A stretch of DNA of 11,361 bases from JAWPNA01 sp045402695 (GTDB lineage Bacteria > Acidobacteriota > Polarisedimenticolia > JACPZX01 > DASXTC01): contig JAWPNA010000463.1 of the NCBI GenBank assembly GCA_045402695.1, positions 1 through 11,361 of the forward strand. The letters are read 5' to 3'. Under the pieces are notes generated by a model that saw nothing but the letters and a program-made list of their open reading frames with translations, did no database searches and was not told where the DNA came from. The number at the start of each line of letters is the position of its first letter. Positions within the stretch are counted from its first letter, which is position 1. Position numbers and translations under genes: made by a program. Below, one piece after another: positions 5,863 through 11,361 of this stretch.

Positions 5863-8712
5863 GTGACGCCCGAGGAGATCAAGGCCACTCTCAATCTACC
5901 CCGGACCTCCTTCGGCATGAAGGCGAACCTTCCTCAGCGCGAGCCCGAAATGCTGAAACGCTGGGAGGAGATGGGGCTGTACGGGAAGATCCGGGCCGCG
6001 CGCAAGGGCTCTCCCCGGTTCGTGCTGCACGATGGCCCGCCGTACGCCAACGGGCGGATCCACCTGGGCCAGGGGCTCAACAAGATCATCAAGGACCTGA
6101 TCGTGAAGTCGCGCACGATGATGGGGTTCGACGCCCCGTACGTGCCGGGCTGGGACTGCCACGGCCTTCCCATCGAGCTGCAGGTGGACAAGGAGCTGGG
6201 CGCGAAGAAGTCGAGCCTCGATCCGCTCCAGATCCGGCAGGCCTGCCGCAAGTACGCGGAGAAATACATCGATCTGCAGCGCGACGACTTCCGCCGGCTG
6301 GGCGTGTTCGGCGACTGGTATCACCCTTATCTCACCATCAACCCTGCCTACGAAGCCACCATCATCGAGGAGCTGGCGGGATTCGTCCGCCGCGATGCGG
6401 TCTACAAAGGAAAGAAACCGGTGCACTGGTGCCCCACCTGCCGCACCGCTTTGGCTGAGGCGGAGGTCGAGTACGAGCAGCACGTCTCTCCCTCCATCAC
6501 GGTGCGGTTCCCCGTGGATCTCGGGGGCGTGATGCCGGATCTCACCGGACGCCCGGCCTCCATCCCGATCTGGACGACGACACCCTGGACGCTCCCGGCC
6601 AATCTGGCGATCGCGCTGCGGGCGGAAGCTCCTTACGCGATCCTGGAAGGGACCGCTTCGGGCGCGGGCGGCGGGCCGGAGCTGTTCGTGGTGGCCGAGG
6701 CGCTCGTACAGCCGTTCATCAAGACCGCGGGACTCTCCTCCACGAGCATCCTGCGCACGGTCCAGGCGGAGCAGCTCGCGGGCGCCAAGGGACTTCGGGC
6801 GCGCCACCCGTTCATTGACCGCGAGTCGGTGATCATCCTGGCTGACTACGTGGCGCTCGACACGGGCACCGGCTGCGTTCACACAGCCCCCGGCCACGGC
6901 CACGACGACTTCGCCTCGGGGATGAAGCACAACCTGCCCATCTACACTCCGGTGGACGAAGCGGGCCGCTTCACGCCCGACGTCGAAGGGTTCGCCGGGC
7001 GCCTGGTGTTCGAAGCCAACGATGACATCATCAAGCTGCTGGCCTCGCGCGGAATGCTGCTGGCATCGGAGCGCATCACGCACCAGTACCCGCACTGCTG
7101 GCGCAGCAAGGACCCCGTCATCTTCCGCGCCACGATGCAGTGGTTCATCTCGCTGGACGCCGCGGATCTGAGGGCGAAGAGCCTCGCCGCCATTCGCCAG
7201 GTTCGATGGATCCCCGCGTGGGGGGAGGAGCGCATGGCCAACATGCTCCTTCATCGGCCCGACTGGTGCATCTCCCGGCAGCGGGCCTGGGGCGTCCCGA
7301 TCCCCGCCTTCGCCTGCGAGGGATGCGGGCAGTCAATGCTCGACGCGCGCGCCCTCCAGAAGGTGGCCGCCGTCTTCGCCCAGGAGGGATCGGACGCCTG
7401 GTGGCGGCGGCCGCCCGGAGACTTCCTCGAAGCGGGCACGGTATGCCGGGGCTGCGGCGGCAGCCTCTTCCGAAAGGAGGCCGACATCATTGACGTCTGG
7501 TTCGAGGCGGGCGTGTCGCACGCGGCCGTCCTGGGACGGACTCCCGATCTCCCGTGGCCCGCGAACGTGTACGTGGAGGGGCACGACCAGTACCGCGGCT
7601 GGTTCAACTCGAGCCTGCTGGTGGCCGTGGCCAACCGCGAGCGGCCCCCCTACGATGAGGTCATCACGCACGGTTTCACCCTGGACGGCCAGGGTCAGAA
7701 GATGTCCAAGTCGCTGGGAAACGTCATCAGCCCGCAGGACGTGGTGGGCAGGATGGGCGCGGATGTGCTCCGGCTGTGGGTCTCGATGGTGAACTACATC
7801 GACGACATGCGCCTGTCGGACGAGATCCTCGATCGCAACGTGGAAGCGTACCGCAAGATCCGCAACACCTTCCGGTACTTCCTGAGCAACATCCATGATT
7901 TCGATCCCGGGCGTGACGCGGTGCCGGGCTCCGACCTCGTGGAGCTGGATCGCTGGGCGATGATGCAGCTCGAGGAGCTGATCGTGAGCATGGTGTCCTC
8001 CTTCGAGGGGTACGAGTTCCACGCGGCGCATCACGCGCTGCACAACTTCTGCGCGGTGACGATGTCGAGCCTGTACCTCGACATCCTGAAGGATCGTCTC
8101 TACACGAGCCCCCCCTCGTCGCGCGAGCGGCGTTCCGCTCAGACCGCCTTGTACCGGATCGCGCACGCCGTCTGCCGCCTGATGGCACCCATCCTCCCTT
8201 TCACAGCGGAGGAGGTGTGGGCCCACCTGCCGCGAGAAGCATCGGACCCCGAGTCGGTCCACATGGCGCTGTTTCCGAAGCCCGAGATCTCCGACCGGAT
8301 TTTCGCGGGCGACGTGAAGAGGGCGGCCGGCTTCCGCCGGTCATGGGAGAAGCTGCTCGAGCTGCGCGAGGAGGTGACGAGGGCGCTGGAGGCCGAGCGG
8401 CGCTCCGGATCGATCGGCAGCCCGCTTCAGGCCGCGGTCACGCTCGCGGCCGCGCCCGAGCTCTCTGCGCTGCTGCGCGACCACTTGGACGATCTTCCCG
8501 CGCTGTTCATCGTCTCGAAAGTGGATCTGGAGGAGGCACCGGGGACCTCTCCGAGGCTGTCGGTGAGCGTCCGCCCCGCGCCCGGCACGAAGTGCGCCCG
8601 CTGCTGGAACATCAAGGAGACCGTGGGACAGGATCCGGACCTGCCCGAGCTCTGCGCGCGCTGCCGCGGGGCCGTCCGGGAGATCGGTGCCATCCGTGGG
8701 GTGGTGTCTTGA
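5863..8712 (+). CDS. ileS: Isoleucyl-tRNA synthetase (type 1)
   Basis: This 949-residue class I synthetase charges tRNA-Ile in the cytoplasm. Domains in order: catalytic Rossmann fold with DGPPYANGRIHLGQ (57-70), where the signature reads HLGQ instead of HxGH; CP1 editing domain with WTTTPWTLP (237-245) and GTGCVHTAPGHGHDDF (335-350), which clears mischarged valine; CWRSKDPVIFRATMQWF (412-428); a zinc knuckle C485/C488 with C528/C531; KMSKS (613-617); a helical anticodon-binding domain; and a C-terminal zinc finger C911/C914 with C931/C934. That finger marks the usual bacterial type 1 enzyme. VWFEAG (545-550) replaces the more common VWFDSG. The length is normal. I chose GTG at 5863 because GGAG lies six bases upstream, the predicted promoter lies just before, and TLNLPRTSFGMKANL then falls at the expected N-terminal position. 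It ends in a TTGA overlap with lspA. Confidence 0.97.
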   Translation: MTPEEIKATLNLPRTSFGMKANLPQREPEMLKRWEEMGLYGKIRAARKGSPRFVLHDGPPYANGRIHLGQGLNKIIKDLIVKSRTMMGFDAPYVPGWDCHGLPIELQVDKELGAKKSSLDPLQIRQACRKYAEKYIDLQRDDFRRLGVFGDWYHPYLTINPAYEATIIEELAGFVRRDAVYKGKKPVHWCPTCRTALAEAEVEYEQHVSPSITVRFPVDLGGVMPDLTGRPASIPIWTTTPWTLPANLAIALRAEAPYAILEGTASGAGGGPELFVVAEALVQPFIKTAGLSSTSILRTVQAEQLAGAKGLRARHPFIDRESVIILADYVALDTGTGCVHTAPGHGHDDFASGMKHNLPIYTPVDEAGRFTPDVEGFAGRLVFEANDDIIKLLASRGMLLASERITHQYPHCWRSKDPVIFRATMQWFISLDAADLRAKSLAAIRQVRWIPAWGEERMANMLLHRPDWCISRQRAWGVPIPAFACEGCGQSMLDARALQKVAAVFAQEGSDAWWRRPPGDFLEAGTVCRGCGGSLFRKEADIIDVWFEAGVSHAAVLGRTPDLPWPANVYVEGHDQYRGWFNSSLLVAVANRERPPYDEVITHGFTLDGQGQKMSKSLGNVISPQDVVGRMGADVLRLWVSMVNYIDDMRLSDEILDRNVEAYRKIRNTFRYFLSNIHDFDPGRDAVPGSDLVELDRWAMMQLEELIVSMVSSFEGYEFHAAHHALHNFCAVTMSSLYLDILKDRLYTSPPSSRERRSAQTALYRIAHAVCRLMAPILPFTAEEVWAHLPREASDPESVHMALFPKPEISDRIFAGDVKRAAGFRRSWEKLLELREEVTRALEAERRSGSIGSPLQAAVTLAAAPELSALLRDHLDDLPALFIVSKVDLEEAPGTSPRLSVSVRPAPGTKCARCWNIKETVGQDPDLPELCARCRGAVREIGAIRGVVS

Positions 8713-9302
8713 GAGGATGGGAAGGACGCGGCTGGGCCGTCTTCCTCGGGGCCCGGCTCCCCTACATCGTGATCTCCCTGCTCGTGATCGCCCTGGACCG
8801 CGCCAGCAAGACGGCCGTGCTGACATGGCTGGCGCCGCGCGGATCGAGCCCGGTGATCTCCGGGCTGTTCGATCTGACCTACGTGCGCAACCCTGGGGGG
8901 GTGTTCGGGATGTTCAAGGGTCTCGACGAGGGAGTCCGCGGCGCGCTGTTCACCGTGGTCCCGGTGGTCGCGATCGTCTTGATCGCCGCCTACGCCCGTC
9001 GGATACCGCCGGAGCACCGCGCGGCCCAGCTCGCCTTGTCGCTGATCCTGGGTGGCGCGGTGGGCAACCTCGTCGATCGGCTCCGGTTCGGCTACGTCAT
9101 CGACTTTCTCGATTTCTACTGGAGGGATCACCACTGGCCCGCTTTCAACGTCGCCGACTCCGCCATCTGCATCGGCGTCGGTCTGCTGATGCTGGAGACG
9201 GTCACCGCGCCGCACCATCGTGATTCGCGCCCGGCGCAGGTCGGGGCGTCCGGAGGCCGCAAAGCGATCCACGATGAAGCGACTCACGGTGACGTCCCAT
9301 GA
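8709..9302 (+). CDS. lspA: Lipoprotein signal peptidase (signal peptidase II)
   Basis: This inner-membrane aspartyl protease cuts the signal peptide from diacylglyceryl-modified prolipoproteins. The 197 residues hold about four transmembrane segments (roughly 17-29, 78-96, 106-120, 147-164). Family motifs are ALDRASK (28-34), YVRNPGGVFG (58-67), GNLVDRL (119-125) with catalytic D123, VIDFLDF (130-136), and FNVADSAICIG (146-156) with catalytic D150. The only start in frame that keeps the first membrane segment whole is TTG at 8709, which overlaps the ileS stop (TTGA); no clear ribosome binding site is visible, so coupling to ileS is likely. After residue 165 there is a hydrophilic tail of about 32 residues that makes it longer than typical members (about 160-170). 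It overlaps lgt by four bases (ATGA). ileS-lspA adjacency is widely conserved in bacteria. Confidence 0.95.
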   Translation: MRGWEGRGWAVFLGARLPYIVISLLVIALDRASKTAVLTWLAPRGSSPVISGLFDLTYVRNPGGVFGMFKGLDEGVRGALFTVVPVVAIVLIAAYARRIPPEHRAAQLALSLILGGAVGNLVDRLRFGYVIDFLDFYWRDHHWPAFNVADSAICIGVGLLMLETVTAPHHRDSRPAQVGASGGRKAIHDEATHGDVP

Positions 9303-10147
9303 TGCCGTGGTTGTTTCATGTCACCCTGTTCGGATGGTCGATTGGCTTGCCCACCTACGGGCTCGTCCTCGCTTCGGCTTTCCTGCTGGCGCTCGCGGTG
9401 GCGCTGAAGCAGGCACGCAAGGCGGGTATGGAGGCGGCCACGATCACCGACATCTGGATCGCCTGCCTCCTGTCGGGTGTGGTGGGGGCCAAGCTGCTGC
9501 TCTACCTGATCGACTTCGACTATTACTTAGCGCACCCACGCGCGATCCTCAGCACGCTGCAGTCCGCGGGGATCTTCTACGGAGGCCTCGCCGCGGCCAT
9601 CGCCACCTGCCTCGTCCTGGTCCGCCGGCGTGGTCTTGACGGATGGCTGCTGGGCGACATCCTCGCGCCGGCGATCATCCTCGGACAGGCGGTGGGGCGA
9701 TGGGGGTGCTTCGCGGCGGGGTGCTGCTACGGCAGACCCTCCTCCCTGCCGTGGGCCGTGTCGTTCACCGACCCGGCCGCAAGAGAGATCACGGGCGTTC
9801 CCCTCAACGTCCCGCTGCATCCCTCGCAGATCTACCTCTCGCTGGCCGATCTCGCGCTGTTCTTCGTTCTGATCTTCGCGGCGGCGCGCAAGAAGTTCGG
9901 CGGGCAGATCTTTCTCCTGTACCTGATCCTGTACGCCATCCTGCGCGGCACGCTCGAGATGTTCCGGGGGGATCCTCGCGGAGAGATCGCGGGGTTCTCC
10001 ACCTCACAGGTGATCAGCATCGCGGCCGGCATCGTGGGCCTGGCCTTGTATGTGTGGCGCTCGAGGACGGCCCGCGTGTCCGCCATCCAGGCCGGGCCCC
10101 GGCCGCGCCGGGGCCGGAGCAAGGTCGCGCCCGCTTCGACGAAGTGA
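9299..10147 (+). CDS. lgt: Prolipoprotein diacylglyceryl transferase (Cys-rich variant)
   Basis: Lgt moves a diacylglyceryl group from phosphatidylglycerol to the lipobox cysteine of prolipoproteins, the step before LspA. The 282-residue protein is polytopic, with about seven hydrophobic segments. Visible family features are PTYGL (18-22), GIFYGGL (91-97), the signature region GRWGCFAAGCCYGRP (133-147), LHPSQIYL (173-180), and LRGTLEMFRGDPRG (215-228) with the second conserved arginine area. Compared with E. coli Lgt as I recall it, His103 of the HGG motif is Tyr94, Asn146 is Cys137 and Glu151 is Cys142, while Arg143 and Gly154 are kept (Arg134, Gly145). This GCF..GCCYG form occurs in several phyla and is annotated as Lgt. 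The C-terminal 25 residues are basic and hydrophilic. The ATG at 9299 overlaps lspA (ATGA); a second ATG follows directly at 9302. Its place behind lspA strongly supports the role. Confidence 0.9.
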   Translation: MMPWLFHVTLFGWSIGLPTYGLVLASAFLLALAVALKQARKAGMEAATITDIWIACLLSGVVGAKLLLYLIDFDYYLAHPRAILSTLQSAGIFYGGLAAAIATCLVLVRRRGLDGWLLGDILAPAIILGQAVGRWGCFAAGCCYGRPSSLPWAVSFTDPAAREITGVPLNVPLHPSQIYLSLADLALFFVLIFAAARKKFGGQIFLLYLILYAILRGTLEMFRGDPRGEIAGFSTSQVISIAAGIVGLALYVWRSRTARVSAIQAGPRPRRGRSKVAPASTK

Positions 10148-10152
10148 TTCCT

Positions 10153-11118
10153 ATGGCCGAACGGCACACGTTCGTCGTGACGGCTGACGAGTCCCACCGC
10201 CGCCTCGACCATTTCCTGGCCGAGAGGTTCCCCCGTCACAGCCGCTCGTATCTCCAGAAGCTGATCCGCGACGGCCACGTGACTCTCGCGCAGCACCCCG
10301 TCAAGACGGGAGTCTCCCTGTCGGTGGGGGACCATGTGGAGGTCGTCTTCCCGCCGGTGCGCGCGTCCGGGATCGTGCCCGAGGCGGTCCCCCTCTCGAT
10401 CCTGCACGAAGACCGCGCGATCATCGTCGTGGACAAGCCCGCCGGAATGGTGGTTCACCCCGCCGCGGGCGCCGCGAGCGGCACACTGGTGCACGCGCTG
10501 CTGCACCACTGCAAGGACCTCTCGGGGGTGGGCGGCGTGGAGCGCCCCGGCATCGTGCACCGCCTCGACAAGTACACCTCCGGCGTCATCATCGTGGCCA
10601 AGAATGATGAAGCGCACCGCGCCTTGACGCGCCAGTTCCAGGATCGGACGGTGATGAAAGTGTACCTCGCGCTGGTGTGGGGCGGCGTGGCCGCAGACTG
10701 TGGCACGGTCGATCTCGCCATCGGGCGCGACACCAGGAGCCGCGTGAAGATCTCCGCGCGCACCCAACGCCCGAGGGAAGCAGTCACTCAGTTCAAGGTG
10801 CTGCGCCGGCTCCCGGCCTCGGCCGCCGCGCCCTCCTTCACCTGGCTCGAGGTCAGGCCCCGCACCGGCAGGACGCACCAGATCCGTGTGCACCTCAAGA
10901 CGCTGGGGCACCCGGTGGTCGGAGACGCGGTTTACGGAGGCAGTCGCTCCGGGCACGTCGCCAATCCCGTCTGGGACGCTGCGCTTCTGGCCTTCACGCG
11001 GCTCGCGCTGCACGCGCACCGGATCGGATTCGTTCATCCCTCGACCGGCCGGCCGGTGTCGTTCGAGTCGCCCGTCCCACGGGATATCCGCGATCTGATC
11101 GAGGCGATCGGGAGTTAA
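10153..11118 (+). CDS. rluD: RluA-family 23S rRNA pseudouridine synthase (RluD-like)
   Basis: This 321-residue enzyme isomerises uridine to pseudouridine in RNA. An S4 RNA-binding domain (about 15-65: RRLDHFLAERFPRHSRSYLQ, RDGHVTL, GDHVEV) precedes the catalytic domain. That domain has VVDKPAGMVVHP (92-103), GIVHRLDKYTSG (133-144) with catalytic D139, and the C-terminal motif RTGRTHQIRVHL (237-248) followed by HPVVGDAVYGG. The usual HRLDKDTSG reads HRLDKYTSG here. An S4 domain at this length suits RluD, which modifies helix 69 of 23S rRNA, but RluC-like or RluB-like targets cannot be excluded. I chose ATG at 10153, five bases after the lgt stop. GTG at 10144, which forms a GTGA overlap with lgt, is in the same frame and would add only three residues. 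It is the last gene of the operon. Confidence 0.92.
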   Translation: MAERHTFVVTADESHRRLDHFLAERFPRHSRSYLQKLIRDGHVTLAQHPVKTGVSLSVGDHVEVVFPPVRASGIVPEAVPLSILHEDRAIIVVDKPAGMVVHPAAGAASGTLVHALLHHCKDLSGVGGVERPGIVHRLDKYTSGVIIVAKNDEAHRALTRQFQDRTVMKVYLALVWGGVAADCGTVDLAIGRDTRSRVKISARTQRPREAVTQFKVLRRLPASAAAPSFTWLEVRPRTGRTHQIRVHLKTLGHPVVGDAVYGGSRSGHVANPVWDAALLAFTRLALHAHRIGFVHPSTGRPVSFESPVPRDIRDLIEAIGS

Positions 11119-11121
11119 CAG

Positions 11122-11138
11122 GGTGGTGACAAACTACC
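11122..11138 (+). other. Small hairpin just after the rluD stop
   Basis: GGTGGT (11122-11127) can pair with ACTACC (11133-11138), with one G-U pair and a five-base loop. It begins three bases after the stop codon. No run of T follows, so it is not a classical intrinsic terminator. It may protect the message 3' end or be chance. Confidence 0.25.
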
Positions 11139-11195
11139 GCAGGCCGCGTTGCGAGCGCCGCGGCGCCGGATGCGAGGAGCAGCGACGACAGCGAT

Positions 11196-11348
11196 GCGGG
11201 ACATCGTTGAGGAGCTGCGACGATGCAGACGGCATCGCGCCGCCGCAACCCTTCGGGCAGCAGGGGGTTGCGGCCGGATACTTCGTCGCTCGTCGTCGGC
11301 GATTACTGGAATCGACCTCCTCCTCGCTCACTCTCAACGATGCCCTGC
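11196..11348. repeat. Nested inverted-repeat element, possible structured RNA or small mobile repeat
   Basis: The outer arms GCGGGACATCGTTGAG (11196-11211) and CTCAACGATGCCCTGC (11333-11348) can form a 16-position helix with one A-C mismatch and one G-U pair. Ten of the pairs are a perfect run. Nested inside are GCGACGA (11217-11223) with TCGTCGC (11283-11289), and a perfect 10-pair hairpin (11242-11251 with 11265-11274). Alternative local hairpins use some of the same bases: CGATG/CATCG (11192-11206) and CGATGC/GCATCG (11221-11237). The outer helix is too long to be likely by chance in a few hundred bases. The element could be a noncoding RNA, a 3' structure of the rluD message, or a MITE-like repeat. 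The right end is 13 bases from the window edge, so flanking duplications cannot be judged. Confidence 0.45.
11242..11274. terminator. Strong 10-bp hairpin, possible transcription end of the operon
   Basis: GCCGCAACCC (11242-11251) and GGGTTGCGGC (11265-11274) pair perfectly around a 13-base loop. It lies about 125 bases after the rluD stop. No T-run follows on either strand, so if it ends transcription it is not a standard intrinsic terminator. It is also the inner stem of the larger inverted-repeat element. Confidence 0.25.
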
Positions 11349-11361
11349 GGCCGCAGAACCC

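Noticed and set aside
5896..7254. A 452-codon minus-strand frame opposite ileS, with similar long frames at 7333-8262 and 9832-11037.
   Set aside because: All lie fully inside conserved plus-strand genes and have His/Arg-rich compositions typical of antisense shadows.
11345..11356. Perfect 12-base palindrome CTGCGGCCGCAG near the right edge.
   Set aside because: Short GC palindromes are expected in DNA of this composition. It partly overlaps the right arm of the inverted-repeat element and is not counted separately.
11123..11361. Plus-strand frame open from GTG at 11123 to the window end (about 79 codons), and a second one from ATG at 11170.
   Set aside because: No recognisable motif, unusual Arg/Cys content, no ribosome binding site, and the region is explained better by the nested inverted repeats. 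A gene start cannot be excluded without the sequence to the right.

Overview
This is an 11.4 kb GC-rich bacterial chromosomal segment. Coding density is very high, third codon positions are strongly G/C, and GTG and TTG starts sit in overlapping stop/start junctions. The gene set is mostly housekeeping. The methyltransferase, the HNH-type protein and the Cys-rich Lgt variant resemble what I know from Acidobacteriota and other uncultured soil lineages, but nothing here fixes the phylum.

Layout. (1) Positions 1-878, minus strand: the N-terminal 292 residues of an HNH-endonuclease-family protein whose 3' end lies outside the window, with a good sigma70-type promoter at 965-993. (2) Positions 879-1124: a divergent control region, AT-rich at its centre, with a palindrome at 1031-1060 just upstream of a second promoter (1063-1091). 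(3) Positions 1125-2153, plus strand: a SAM-dependent O-methyltransferase-type enzyme. (4) Positions 2174-2248, minus strand: tRNA-Gly(CCC) with encoded CCA, transcribed from its own promoter, which overlaps the stop codon of the next gene. (5) Positions 2297-5741, minus strand: a tight three-gene operon in the order cysteine desulfurase, mnmA, zinc alcohol dehydrogenase, joined by a TGATG and a GTGA overlap. (6) Positions 5742-5862: a compact divergent promoter region in which the two predicted promoters interlock. (7) Positions 5863-11118, plus strand: an operon ileS-lspA-lgt-rluD with overlapping or nearly touching genes. (8) Positions 11119-11361: no recognisable gene, but a nest of inverted repeats that could fold into one long RNA structure.

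How the genes fit together. The desulfurase probably feeds sulfur to MnmA for 2-thiolation of wobble uridine in tRNA, as known adjacent desulfurase-mnmA pairs do. With ileS, tRNA-Gly and the rRNA pseudouridine synthase, much of the window serves translation. lspA and lgt catalyse the two steps that first lipidate and then cleave bacterial prolipoproteins, and they are translationally coupled here.

Most worth a second look: the structured element at 11196-11348; the altered class I signature (HLGQ instead of HxGH) in IleS; the Cys substitutions at conserved Lgt positions; and the interlocked divergent promoters between the two operons. I saw no clear new defence or mobile system. The truncated HNH gene is the only accessory-type candidate.
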